From: Ignavibacteria bacterium
GTDB taxonomy: Bacteria; Bacteroidota; Ignavibacteria; Kapaibacteriales; UBA2268
Assembly: GCA_026417135.1 (NCBI GenBank)
Contig: JAOADV010000001.1
Location: forward strand, 248,001-312,000
Reading direction: 5' to 3'
DNA length: 64,000 nucleotides
This document shows, one piece after another, positions 27,251-36,916 of this stretch (position 1 is the stretch's first letter; every line of letters begins with the position of its first letter). The notes below the pieces were generated by a model. It was not told where the DNA came from and did no database searches. It was given only the letters and a program-made list of their open reading frames with translations. The position numbers and the translations under genes are program-made.

Positions 27251-27874
27251 TTATAATTCGACTTTGCTTGCTTTTTTCGAGAACAACTTAACACCAAAAT
27301 AAAATAACAAAGCCAATACAATTACTGCCAAAATCACTCTCCAATATATTTTTAGAAAGTATAAGGCACTTTCCCAATTTGCCCCAAGACTTACCCCAGC
27401 ATAAATAATAAGAAAATTCCATACGAAGGCACTGATACCAGCAAAGAAAGTACTTTTAACAGTCGAAAGTTCAGCCACCCCAGCTGCAAAGGCAACAACA
27501 GCACGTGTTCCCGAAAGAAATCTATTTCCAGCAACTACCCAATATCCGTATTTACCGAACCAAGTCCTAACTTTTTGGATATATTCTGGCTTCAAAAACT
27601 TGAATCGGTTTTTATCGATAACCCTTTCTCCAATTGTTTTCCCAATTATAAACATTGTCAAAAAGCCAGATGTAGAGCCAAATGTAGTAACAATAAGGAG
27701 AGGCAAAAATTCTACACGCCCAAAGCTAACTAAGCTTCCCAAGAAAAGGACAATTACATCACTTGGGGTCGGAGGTAATATGTTTTCGATATAACTAAAA
27801 AAAAATGCAACAAAGAGAAGTAGAACTGGTGAAATTGTGGGCGAAGAAAGATATTCAACTATCTTTTGTTCCAT
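27251..27874 (-). CDS. DedA-family (VTT domain) membrane protein
   Basis: A 207-residue polytopic membrane protein. It has the DedA signatures: ENILPPTPSDVI (about 30-41), a re-entrant-loop glycine/proline motif, and GNRFLSGTRAVVAFAAG (about 116-132), followed by two terminal helices. DedA proteins act as flippases or transporters for lipid carriers such as undecaprenyl phosphate or phospholipids at the inner membrane. The start overlaps the end of the HAD-phosphatase gene by 16 bases, making it the last gene of the nitroreductase-ftsH-phosphatase cluster. Confidence 0.88.
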   Translation of the reverse strand: MEQKIVEYLSSPTISPVLLLFVAFFFSYIENILPPTPSDVIVLFLGSLVSFGRVEFLPLLIVTTFGSTSGFLTMFIIGKTIGERVIDKNRFKFLKPEYIQKVRTWFGKYGYWVVAGNRFLSGTRAVVAFAAGVAELSTVKSTFFAGISAFVWNFLIIYAGVSLGANWESALYFLKIYWRVILAVIVLALLFYFGVKLFSKKASKVEL

Positions 27875-28401
27875 TGCTCAAGCAATTTAATAAAGTCATA
27901 AAGGTTATTAAGACGATAATCTGGGTTTTCGTTTATGACTTCATCAGAAATGCCAATTAAAACAGTTTTAACTCCGGCTCTTTTTCCAGCAATGATGTCT
28001 TTTTCTTTATCTCCAACCATCCACGATTGCGAAGGTTCAATCCCCCATTTTCCAATCGCTTCCAAAAGCATAGCAGGGCTTGGCTTAAGACAGTTACTTT
28101 CTTTCTCCGATGCGTCAACACAATAATAAACATCGTCGAAACAGAAGCCAAACTTATCCATAAGTATTTTGTTCATAAAACTATCAATTTGATGAAGTTC
28201 CTCTTGGGACATTAAACCTTTTCCAACACCCTTTTGATTCGAAACAAGGATTAATTTGTAATCAAAAAATCTAATTCGAGGCAAGACTATGAGAAAATCG
28301 GGGATAAAATGAAAATTATCTTTATCCTTTATATATTCACCTACAATTCTATAATTGACAACCCCGTCGCGATCGAAGAATACTGCTTTGGTCTTTCCCA
28401 T
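27859..28401 (-). CDS. HAD-IIIA phosphatase, GmhB-like
   Basis: A 180-residue HAD-superfamily phosphatase. Motif I is FFDRDGVVN (about 8-16), motif II is LVSNQKGVGKG (about 53-63), and the C-terminal motif is KPSPAM...VGDKEKDIIAG. This order is that of D-glycero-D-manno-heptose 1,7-bisphosphate phosphatase and histidinol phosphatase. The GmhB zinc loop is incomplete: only two cysteines (CVDASEKESNC) remain of the usual Cys-His-Cys-Cys set. The substrate is therefore uncertain. It lies four bases after ftsH. Confidence 0.8.
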   Translation of the reverse strand: MGKTKAVFFDRDGVVNYRIVGEYIKDKDNFHFIPDFLIVLPRIRFFDYKLILVSNQKGVGKGLMSQEELHQIDSFMNKILMDKFGFCFDDVYYCVDASEKESNCLKPSPAMLLEAIGKWGIEPSQSWMVGDKEKDIIAGKRAGVKTVLIGISDEVINENPDYRLNNLYDFIKLLEQWNKR

Positions 28402-28405
28402 TCAA

Positions 28406-30436
28406 TCAATTTTCAGTTGGAGATATCGAAGAAACTGTGCCGGAATTCTGTTTTTGCTCGCTTCCACCATTCAACTTCAAGCTTTTAAGAGCTCGAAGTT
28501 TAGTTATGCTTATCGGAGGTAGTTCCTCACCACGGATAAGCATATCAAGTTCTTCGCCTTCCAAAGTTTCGCGCTCTAAAAGTACGCGAGCAGTTTTATG
28601 CAATAATTCATTCTTTTCCCGAAGAAGACTTTCTGCTTTTTCGTAAGCATCTACCAAAATTTTCCTTACTTCTTTATCTATAATAAGAGCTGTAGCTTCG
28701 CTATGGTCGCGAGGTTGTGCAATTTCCCGACCCAAGAAAACTTCTTCATGCTTATTAGCAAAAGTAACGGGACCAAGCTCCTCGCTCATTCCCCAATCGC
28801 AAACCATTTTCCTTGCAATATTTGTAGCACGTTCCAAATCGTTGGCGGCCCCAGTCGACAAAGAATTAAAAACAACCTTTTCCGCAGCCCGACCAGCCAT
28901 CAAGACAACTAACTGTGCAATTAAATATTCTTTCGAAAGAGTATGGAAGTCTTCTTTGGGTAAAGTTGCAGTAACTCCAAGGGCTCGACCTCGAGGAATA
29001 ATAGTTACTTTATGAACAGGGTCAGCATTTGGTGTAAATTTTGCGACAAGCGCATGCCCCATTTCGTGATACGCAGTTATTTCCTTTTCTTTTTCCGATA
29101 TTACAAGACTTTTCCTTTCAATCCCCATCAAAACCTTATCCTTTGCAACTTCGAAATCATACATTGTTACAACATCGCTATTTCTCCGAGCTGCAAGTAG
29201 TGCGGCTTCGTTCACAATATTAGCAATATCTGCACCAGAAAGACCTGGAGTCGCTTTCGCCAAAACTTCAAAATCAACATCTTCGGAAAGTGGCAATTTT
29301 CTTGAATGAACTTTGAATATAGCTTCCCGACCTCTTACATCAGGTCTATCGACAACGACTTGGCGGTCGAACCTTCCTGGCCTAAGCAAAGCGGGGTCGA
29401 GAACATCGGGTCTGTTTGTGGCAGCAATAACAATCAAGCTGCTGTTCTGTTCAAAACCATCCATTTCGACTAACAGTTGATTCAGTGTCTGTTCTCGTTC
29501 GTCGTGGCCACCGCCTAAACCAGCACCTCTTTGACGGCCTACAGCGTCAATTTCATCTATAAAAACAATACAAGGAGCGTTCTTCTTAGCTTGTTCAAAC
29601 AAATCGCGTACTCGACTTGCACCTACTCCAACAAACATTTCAACAAATTCTGCCCCAGAAATCGAAAAGAAAGGAACATTTGCCTCGCCAGCAATTGCTC
29701 GGGCAAGCAATGTTTTTCCCGAACCAGGAGGTCCAATCAAAAGCACTCCACGAGGAATCCGCCCACCAAGCCTTTGAAATTTCTGAGGGTCTTTTAAAAA
29801 TTCGACTATTTCTTGCAACTCCTCCTTCGCTTCATCACAACCAGCAACATCTTGGAAAGTAACTCTGTTTTGGCTATTCGAAATCAAACGGGCACGAGAC
29901 TTTCCAAAAGAAAAAATATTTCGATTCGAAGAACCACCACTTCCAATTTGCATTCTTCGCAAAAAGAAAATATAAATTGCAATTAAAACTATCCACGGAA
30001 GTAAAGAAAGAATTGTATTCCAAAATGGATTATTTGCACTTTCGTACTTTATTTCAATTCCTTTCGAAATCCAAAGCTCTTCGGTCTTTGAATCGATAAC
30101 TCCAAGCTTAGTAACAAAATGGCGAACTTGCCTAATTCTCCCCTCGACATTCAAACTAATCGGTTCTTTCAACTCACCGTGAAATTCAAAATCATTTAAA
30201 TGAGACTTTGTAATAACTGCAGATTTAATGTACCCTTCGTTCAAAAGTTCGAGATATTTGTTGTATGGAATTGGCCATTCTGGTCTTTGAACGGAATTAA
30301 ACATCATATAGATACCAACAACAGAAGCAAATATTAACAACCAAAGGAAGAGATTTTTTCCAAACCGTGCATTTTGATTGTCCCCCAAAATTGGTGGCTT
30401 TTTGAAAGGATTTTTTTTATCTTGATTTTCACTCAT
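28406..30436 (-). CDS. ftsH: ATP-dependent zinc metalloprotease FtsH
   Basis: A membrane-anchored AAA+ protease that degrades misfolded membrane and selected soluble proteins. The 676-residue protein has two transmembrane helices (about 29-47 and 139-160) around a periplasmic domain, Walker A GPPGSGKT (235-242), Walker B VFIDEID, the second region of homology with [18 protein letters not shown], and the zinc-binding HEMGH (457-461). The C-terminal tail is Ser/Gly-rich. The length and motif set are complete. It sits between a nitroreductase gene (24 bases upstream) and the HAD-phosphatase gene. Confidence 0.98.
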   Translation of the reverse strand: MSENQDKKNPFKKPPILGDNQNARFGKNLFLWLLIFASVVGIYMMFNSVQRPEWPIPYNKYLELLNEGYIKSAVITKSHLNDFEFHGELKEPISLNVEGRIRQVRHFVTKLGVIDSKTEELWISKGIEIKYESANNPFWNTILSLLPWIVLIAIYIFFLRRMQIGSGGSSNRNIFSFGKSRARLISNSQNRVTFQDVAGCDEAKEELQEIVEFLKDPQKFQRLGGRIPRGVLLIGPPGSGKTLLARAIAGEANVPFFSISGAEFVEMFVGVGASRVRDLFEQAKKNAPCIVFIDEIDAVGRQRGAGLGGGHDEREQTLNQLLVEMDGFEQNSSLIVIAATNRPDVLDPALLRPGRFDRQVVVDRPDVRGREAIFKVHSRKLPLSEDVDFEVLAKATPGLSGADIANIVNEAALLAARRNSDVVTMYDFEVAKDKVLMGIERKSLVISEKEKEITAYHEMGHALVAKFTPNADPVHKVTIIPRGRALGVTATLPKEDFHTLSKEYLIAQLVVLMAGRAAEKVVFNSLSTGAANDLERATNIARKMVCDWGMSEELGPVTFANKHEEVFLGREIAQPRDHSEATALIIDKEVRKILVDAYEKAESLLREKNELLHKTARVLLERETLEGEELDMLIRGEELPPISITKLRALKSLKLNGGSEQKQNSGTVSSISPTEN

Positions 30437-30460
30437 CGAGTCAATCTCCTACAATTTCAA

Positions 30461-31063
30461 TTAAATTATTGGATTTCCCCAAAAATTTTTAAAAAAATTA
30501 ACTTCCAAAGGTAGCCTTCGCCTTTCTTTTAATTCTCGCTCGCGATTATGCTCATCTAAATAATCTATATTACCCGGATAACCAATTGCAATAACCACAA
30601 TAGGTATGAAATCCTCTGGAACATTTAAATTTTCGCGTAATAATTCTCGGTTGAAACCAGCCATCGGATGAGCATAAAGCCCTAAATCGAATGCTTGAAG
30701 ATATATCGACATTGCTGCGGCACCAACATCAAATAATGCCCATTCATTTTCTTTGCTCCGATTTTGTCGCCATTTCTTATCGGCAAACCCACAAATGAAA
30801 ACTGGAACGTTTTTACACCACTTTTGATTTCCCTCGTCCAATGTCTCGAAAACTTTATTGTATGAATCAACATCATCGTAATAGTTAACAACAACAAACC
30901 GCCAAGGTTCATCACCCCCGCACGAAGGAGCCCAACGAGCAGCTTCGCATAAAGAGAGAAGATTTGAGTCCTCGACTTTTTTCGATAACTCGAAAGCACG
31001 AGGACTCCATCGTTTTGCTAACAAATCATTTATGTAAACGGAAGTTTTGGCTAATTTGAGCAT
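30461..31063 (-). CDS. Nitroreductase family protein
   Basis: A 200-residue FMN-dependent oxidoreductase. It shows the nitroreductase N-terminal FMN contact region RWSPRAFE, followed by EAARWAPSCGGDEPWRFVVV (about 41-60) and the later dimer-interface segment DVGAAAMSIYLQAFDLGLYAHPM (23 residues in total). Substrates in the family range from nitroaromatics to quinones and flavins, and none can be assigned. It is the first gene of a four-gene minus-strand cluster with ftsH, 24 bases apart. Confidence 0.88.
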   Translation of the reverse strand: MLKLAKTSVYINDLLAKRWSPRAFELSKKVEDSNLLSLCEAARWAPSCGGDEPWRFVVVNYYDDVDSYNKVFETLDEGNQKWCKNVPVFICGFADKKWRQNRSKENEWALFDVGAAAMSIYLQAFDLGLYAHPMAGFNRELLRENLNVPEDFIPIVVIAIGYPGNIDYLDEHNRERELKERRRLPLEVNFFKNFWGNPII

Positions 31064-31214
31064 TTTAATACTTTAAAATTTTATTTTAACTTTATAAAAA
31101 CTAAATAAGATAAACGATTCTTTGAAGACTATATTTTAGGTAACAATTTCCACGCTTTTTTGTATCGAAAAGTGGTCTTTTCGAAAGTACTTAACAAAAA
31201 TTAAAGTGTTTGTC

Positions 31215-34200
31215 TTATTTTATCACGGGAATCGATACAAAATAATCTTGTCCTTTGCATTTAATTTTAAGATAATAAATACCATTTGGAATCGAAGAGA
31301 CATTTAAATGAATTTGTTTGCTAAGACCATTATATCTGAATTCGTTTAAAGCTATTTCGCGTCCGAAAATATTATATATTCTATAATCGAAATCTTCGAA
31401 GCAAGAAATGTTGGATAAAATTACGTTACAATTAGTCTCGTCGTAAAACACTTTAATTTCATTTGATTGCTCAATCAAATCCACTTTTACAACAGGAGTA
31501 GTATCGACTTCAACTTTGATAGACTTGGTGGAATCGATACCACAAGTTCCCGAAATTTTGCAGTTATAAATTCCAGCATCAGCAACAGAAACTCTGTTAA
31601 CAGTCAAAATGGGTTTATCAGCACCAAATAATCTGAAACCATCTTTGAACCATTGGTACGAAATTTTATCACCTTTGGCACTAACAAATAAATTGAGTGT
31701 TTCACCTTTTCTGACTATTGTATCGGAAGAATGTGATAGGATTTTCGTCTCAGGAATAAAATCTATCGAAAATTCTGGTGTCTCGGCAGTTACGGGGCAA
31801 GGCCCACTAACTATTGCTTTATATTTACCTTTGACACTTTCATTTATGTTACGAATTACTAATACCGTATCTCTTGCGTTTGGCAAAATGTTCCCATTAT
31901 GAAGCCATTGAATACGAATATTAGAACCACGAGCTTTTACAAACAATTTTACAGAATCCCCTTCGCATACAACAGTATTTTCCGGTTGACTTCCCGATTC
32001 TAAAATCGAAGGCAATTCGTATATTGTAATTGGGGCTCGTAAAGTTGCTATTACCCCTCGTTTGTGGGAAACACGTATCCATAATGAATCTGCAAAGAAA
32101 GTAGGTGGAATTGCCCACGTATAGCTCGTACCTTTAACATCGGTTTTCAGTGGTTCCCAAGGACTTGCATAACTCTTTTTTATCTCAATATCGAAAGTGT
32201 CGGTAGCAGGTAGAGTTTCGGAAGCCCACCTAATGCTCAAATTAGTATTAGGACAAATTTTTTCGGCACCGGTGGGATAATCCAACCTTATTTCGGCTGG
32301 CGTAAACTTAAGCAACAAAACATCATTCGAGCCGCCATACCCCGTACCACCAATTGGATTTATCGTCGTCATATTCTTGGAATTAGTAACCCCAGCGATA
32401 TAAAAATCCCTCGTTTCAGTTAAGCAAAATGCTTTGGTCGAATCGTCATCTAATGTTCCAAAAATATCGGTAAAATTCAAAGAGCTTCCATCGCTAACCA
32501 TTTCAGCATAAAAAATATCATATTTTCCTATTTTCTTACCAGTCGGATTACTTACTATCGGGAAATTTGTAGAATTTGTATAACCTGTAATGTATAACTG
32601 ATTGTTTTCAAAGTCTAACGTCGTTGGAAAGTCATTCAATGAACCACCAAGAAATGTAGAAAAGACCAAATCTTGGCGCCGACTAATATTACCCCAACTA
32701 TCACGAGTTTCTATAATGTTTGAAAGTTGGGCAACAAAAACATCTGCACCACCTTTATGAGTTGACTGAAATGCATTTGTCGAAACTGGAAAGCTTGGTC
32801 TCGAAGTTGTTTCCTTATAAGTAACCCCAGAAAAAATAATTTTTTGGTCGGCAGTATAAGACACTGCTAAACCAATGTCATCGGCTGAACCTCCAAAATA
32901 AGTGGAATAGTCAACTTTTCCTTCTCCGCCTAAAATTTTTATCGCAAATGCATCCCAACCTCCGTTGAATGCTCTATCGTAAGGGGAGTCAACTACTTGC
33001 CCACCCCAGCCAGTTCTTAACGGTACCAATGGAAAGTCACTTGATTTAGTCCCTCCAGTTATAAAAATATTAGTACCAACAGCCATTGCGTAAGGACGGT
33101 CGTCGTCGCCACCACCAAAATATGTGCAATATTCAATTAAACGGCCAGAGGAAGATAATTTAATTATAAATATATCTTCTCTTCCTTTTATTTTTGTTTG
33201 ATATGCCCCACCAGTAACTGGTAAATTGGTCGAAGTAGTATAACCACAAACAAAGAAACCATTGTCGGAGGCAATTTGTCCAGCAGTAGCAATATCTTCT
33301 CTATTTCCACCTAAGTAAGTAGAATAAATAATGTTTTTCAAATCGGGAGCAAATTTTGTAATAAAAACATCACTAAGACCGTTGATTGTTTGATTGGCAG
33401 CGTTCACCACAGGAAAATCAGTTGAATTAGTCGTCCCAGCAAGATATATATTCCCACTGACATCCAAAGATAAAGCTACGGGGGAGTCATTCGTTGTGCC
33501 ACCTAAAAAAGTGGAATAAAGTAATTCTCTTTTTGCATTCCTCAAATCGAACTTACTTATAAAAACATCTTGCATTCCGTTATAAGATTCATCATAAGCG
33601 CCGGGTCGTGTGGGAAAATTTGGGGATTCAGTCCATCCGACTGCTAACAGCACACCAGTATTTAATTCCTTCAGAGCAACTATTTCTTCGTCCCCACTAC
33701 CGCCTAAATAACTAAATAAAACAATTGGGTCGATAATTAGCCTTTGCGACTTGTCGTAAGGACCTACTTCGAAAGTAAATTTATTTTCGCCTAAAGATAT
33801 GAATTTACATTCTACTTCAGCCTTTATTCCATTTTCATCTTGATAAGCAAAAAGACTACCATTGTAAACTTTGCCAAATCTGGTTTCAATCACGAGATTT
33901 TTCCCATCAGCGATAGTTGTAAATGCTCCTTCAAAATTCAAAACAATCTTATCGACTTCACCGCCAGGGTTGACAATTAAATCATATCTGGGATTTCCTT
34001 CTTGATTCTTAACCAGTAAATCGATTTCTGGGTAAATATCTGTTATTAAGATTTCTCTATATCCTTTGACATCGTGTACCCAATTTTCAACTTTATTTCC
34101 AAAAATGTAGCTAATGCCCCAATTACTGGGTTCCTTCGCAAGAAAATTCTCGAATTTACTTTTTTCAAAATTGATTCGGACAAAATGTCCCTTTTTTAAA

Positions 34201-34412
34201 GTTGAATTAACGTCTCTTTCGATTTCGAAATAATCAAAAGCGATTCCTTGCTGGGTAACAAGAAAGTTGTAATTTGATTTCAGTTGAGCAAATTTAATTT
34301 GTCCGGGCCATTGACCTTTATTTTCGACGAAATAATCACCAGTAAAAGCTAATAAACGAAATGACAAAAAAGTTAGAAAGAGAACAATAATGTAAAAATT
34401 CCTAACTACCAT
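31215..34412 (-). CDS. Secreted SBBP-repeat/Ig-like protein with T9SS sorting domain
   Basis: A 1065-residue exported protein. The signal peptide (about 1-22) is followed by a DUF7948-type domain beginning FVENKGQWPGQIKFA (about 28-225). Next comes a long series of SBBP propeller repeats (about 230-700, with units such as YSTFLGGTTNDSP, YSTYLGGNREDIA and YCTYFGGGDDDRPYA). About 725-985 holds Ig-like domains with C...GxYxC patterns (for example DAGIYNCKISGTC). The C terminus (about 990-1065) is a T9SS type A sorting domain ending YFVSIPVIK. It is probably cell-surface bound or released, as part of the T9SS cargo set seen elsewhere in the window. No enzymatic domain is visible. Confidence 0.87.
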   Translation of the reverse strand: MVVRNFYIIVLFLTFLSFRLLAFTGDYFVENKGQWPGQIKFAQLKSNYNFLVTQQGIAFDYFEIERDVNSTLKKGHFVRINFEKSKFENFLAKEPSNWGISYIFGNKVENWVHDVKGYREILITDIYPEIDLLVKNQEGNPRYDLIVNPGGEVDKIVLNFEGAFTTIADGKNLVIETRFGKVYNGSLFAYQDENGIKAEVECKFISLGENKFTFEVGPYDKSQRLIIDPIVLFSYLGGSGDEEIVALKELNTGVLLAVGWTESPNFPTRPGAYDESYNGMQDVFISKFDLRNAKRELLYSTFLGGTTNDSPVALSLDVSGNIYLAGTTNSTDFPVVNAANQTINGLSDVFITKFAPDLKNIIYSTYLGGNREDIATAGQIASDNGFFVCGYTTSTNLPVTGGAYQTKIKGREDIFIIKLSSSGRLIEYCTYFGGGDDDRPYAMAVGTNIFITGGTKSSDFPLVPLRTGWGGQVVDSPYDRAFNGGWDAFAIKILGGEGKVDYSTYFGGSADDIGLAVSYTADQKIIFSGVTYKETTSRPSFPVSTNAFQSTHKGGADVFVAQLSNIIETRDSWGNISRRQDLVFSTFLGGSLNDFPTTLDFENNQLYITGYTNSTNFPIVSNPTGKKIGKYDIFYAEMVSDGSSLNFTDIFGTLDDDSTKAFCLTETRDFYIAGVTNSKNMTTINPIGGTGYGGSNDVLLLKFTPAEIRLDYPTGAEKICPNTNLSIRWASETLPATDTFDIEIKKSYASPWEPLKTDVKGTSYTWAIPPTFFADSLWIRVSHKRGVIATLRAPITIYELPSILESGSQPENTVVCEGDSVKLFVKARGSNIRIQWLHNGNILPNARDTVLVIRNINESVKGKYKAIVSGPCPVTAETPEFSIDFIPETKILSHSSDTIVRKGETLNLFVSAKGDKISYQWFKDGFRLFGADKPILTVNRVSVADAGIYNCKISGTCGIDSTKSIKVEVDTTPVVKVDLIEQSNEIKVFYDETNCNVILSNISCFEDFDYRIYNIFGREIALNEFRYNGLSKQIHLNVSSIPNGIYYLKIKCKGQDYFVSIPVIK

Positions 34413-34592
34413 ATAACCTCCATATATTTCATAAATTTTTACATCTCAAAAAATAATTTACAAAAAAACAAAAAATTAAACAAAAAGTTACAAAACTTTG
34501 TTTCCAGAATGGTTTAGATATATGCAAAAAAACTTAAAGAAATTCTCTAAGAATTTTAAATTTGGATTAATTAATACTTGTTAGAAATTTTG

Positions 34593-34950
34593 TGGAGATG
34601 GCGGGAGTTGAACCCGCGTCCGAAGTGACCCGAGCGTAGTGCCTACATACTTAGTCGTTCTTTTAAATTCGCTTATGGACGAACCGAACGACAGGTTTTC
34701 CACAAGCTATCCGCTGTGCATGTCGCAAATGGACCAGCGGAGTACCCATTTGCCAGCCTATTTAATGGCGACACCCCTTAAAAAGCCAATAGGCAAGCTT
34801 TAAAAGGGATGTGGCAGTTCAATTATTAAGCTGCCAAGGCATAACCGTTATTGGCATTTTTGTTTTGCCGTTTGGATTTACGTGCGTCAACGGCAAAGCA
34901 CGGTATGCCACTATCACTCCAAATCACCCCGTCGAAGCCAATTCATCCCC
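34593..34950 (-). ncRNA. ssrA: Transfer-messenger RNA (tmRNA)
   Basis: A 358-base RNA on the minus strand. The ends form the tRNA-like acceptor GGGGATG/CATCTCC with discriminator A, and the 3' part has the T-arm GGGTTCAACTCCCGCC. The 5' part has the conserved GGCTTCGACGGGGTGA. The internal reading frame most likely encodes the tag ANNGYALAA, beginning at GCC and ending with tandem TAA stops; an earlier resume codon in the same frame cannot be excluded. It rescues stalled ribosomes and marks the product for proteolysis. CCA is not encoded. Just upstream of the tag, TTTGCCGTT pairs perfectly with AACGGCAAA, probably a pseudoknot helix. Confidence 0.97.
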
Positions 34951-35024
34951 TCAAAGAACCTTACTAATTGACGTTTTGCTTTCCTAATTTATTTTGTTTT
35001 AACATTAAATTGACAATAAATTTT

Positions 35025-35032
35025 TATTTTTG
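35025..35032 (+). promoter_or_regulatory. Candidate -7 box for penicillin-binding protein 2
   Basis: TATTTTTG matches TAnnTTTG and ends 19 bases before the ATG. There is a TTG at 35010-35012, but the 12-base spacing is too short for a good -33 element. Confidence 0.35.
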
Positions 35033-35051
35033 CAATCGACAACGTTAATCT

Positions 35052-36848
35052 ATGGAAAAAGACTTTCTCAAAACCAGATTTGTAATTATCCAATTAACCT
35101 TAGGAATAGTTTTTCTCATATTTATTGGAAGGTTATTTTATCTACAAATTCTTCGTGGCAGCGTTTACAAGCTTAAATCTGAAACACAAGCCATCAAAGC
35201 TCAAGTTGTTCACCCATTTAGAGGCAACATCTACGATAAGAATGGACAACTTCTGGTTTACAATTCACCGTCTTTTTCCTTACAGCTTTTCACAGGGAGC
35301 TTCCGTAAAGACAGATTGAACTTCTTGGCTCATATTTTAGGGATGGACACCGTCAATTTGTATCACCTAATATTGCAAAATATTTACAATTATCGTTTTG
35401 GAGACATAAAATTACTCCGCGATTTGGAGTTCGATATCGTCCAAAAAATCAACGAAAACTTGGATTATTTACCCGGCGTTGAAATTGTTGTAGAGTCGAA
35501 AAGAGTTTACAATTTAACTGCCAAAATGTCGCATATCATTGGATATCTCCAAGAAATCAATCAAGAAGAAAGAAAGAACGAGCCATATTATGATATTGGT
35601 GATTTTATTGGCAAAACTGGACTGGAAAAATTTTACGAAACAGAATTACGTGGACAAAAAGGTAAAAGATTTGTAGGTGTTTCTGGGGATGGTGTTCGTA
35701 CTGCAAAATTTAACGAAGGTCGTGCGGACCAATTAGTTCGAAACGGTGATGACCTAATATTAACCATTGATTTAAATCTCCAAAAGAAAGCCGAACAATT
35801 GCTCGAAGGCAAACTTGGTGCAATTGTTGCAATCGACCCAAACAACGGGGACATCCTTGCTTTGGTAAGCAAACCAGATTACGATGTTACTCTACTTTCT
35901 GGTAAAGATTTCCCCAAAAATTATTCTATCTTAGAATCAAATAATTCAAAACCCTTGTTAAATCGTGCGATACAATCCCGTTATCCACCGGGCTCTACTT
36001 GGAAACCTCTAGTCGCATTAGCTGGTTTAGAAAGAAAAGTAATTAATGAACATACTACTTTTTACTGTTCTGGAAGTTTTCAATTTGGCGACAGAACCTT
36101 TGCTTGCAACGGCACCCACGGATACGTAAACGTCCGACGGGCTTTACAAGTTTCGTGTAATGTCTTTTTCTACCAAACAGCACTTAAGCTCCAATTCGAA
36201 GGAATTGCAAAATGGGGCTCGGAATTTGGTTTTGGGCAACGAACTGGTATCGACCTTCCATTTGAAATTACTGGTATCCTTCCCGACCTTGCTTTTCTAA
36301 AACGAAAATATGGTGATTTGAAAAAGGTTCCCTCTGGTTCCGTTGTTAACTATGGAATTGGTCAAGGAGAAATCAGCGTTACTCCAATTCAAATGGCTTG
36401 CTTCACTTCCGCTATTGCAAATGGTGGTAACTTTTTTAGGCCTCGACTTGTAAAAGCTATACGCAACAACATATTGAATCAAATTTATCCTTTGCCAATA
36501 GAAAGTCGAAAAATTCAAATCGACCAAAAAAACTTGGAATTTGTTATTAACGGTATGTTCGATGTTGTAAACACTCCTGGCGGGACAGCCTTTGGAATTA
36601 GTATCCCAGAATTAACTATCTGCGGGAAAACTGGGACAGCGCAAGTTCGAGAAGGAAAACCACCACATTCTTGGTTTATTTGTTTTGCTCCAAAAGAGAA
36701 TCCAAAGATTGCAATTTCTGTCATTGTCGAAAATGCTGGATATGGAGCAGCAGTCGCTGCTCCTATCGCAAGAGAACTTTTAAAGGAATTTTTTGGAATT
36801 AAAGAACCAATATCTCCTATCGACTCAACAAAAATTTCACCAGATTAG
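35052..36848 (+). CDS. mrdA: Penicillin-binding protein 2 (peptidoglycan transpeptidase)
   Basis: A 598-residue class B penicillin-binding protein that crosslinks peptidoglycan during elongation with RodA and MreB. The N-terminal transmembrane helix (about 10-32) is followed by the pedestal domain with FRGNIYDKNGQLL (about 56-68). The transpeptidase domain has the three active-site motifs STWK (315-318), SCN (368-370) and KTGTA (526-530). The length is typical of PBP2/MrdA. No mreBCD or rodA lies in the window, so the usual cell-shape cluster is broken up or located elsewhere. Confidence 0.95.
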   Translation: MEKDFLKTRFVIIQLTLGIVFLIFIGRLFYLQILRGSVYKLKSETQAIKAQVVHPFRGNIYDKNGQLLVYNSPSFSLQLFTGSFRKDRLNFLAHILGMDTVNLYHLILQNIYNYRFGDIKLLRDLEFDIVQKINENLDYLPGVEIVVESKRVYNLTAKMSHIIGYLQEINQEERKNEPYYDIGDFIGKTGLEKFYETELRGQKGKRFVGVSGDGVRTAKFNEGRADQLVRNGDDLILTIDLNLQKKAEQLLEGKLGAIVAIDPNNGDILALVSKPDYDVTLLSGKDFPKNYSILESNNSKPLLNRAIQSRYPPGSTWKPLVALAGLERKVINEHTTFYCSGSFQFGDRTFACNGTHGYVNVRRALQVSCNVFFYQTALKLQFEGIAKWGSEFGFGQRTGIDLPFEITGILPDLAFLKRKYGDLKKVPSGSVVNYGIGQGEISVTPIQMACFTSAIANGGNFFRPRLVKAIRNNILNQIYPLPIESRKIQIDQKNLEFVINGMFDVVNTPGGTAFGISIPELTICGKTGTAQVREGKPPHSWFICFAPKENPKIAISVIVENAGYGAAVAAPIARELLKEFFGIKEPISPIDSTKISPD

Positions 36849-36916
36849 AACTAATAATCTTGTAACTTTTTTAAAGAACGAGTTTTATTATTTTTTTCTA
36901 CCAAATCGGAGGTTTT

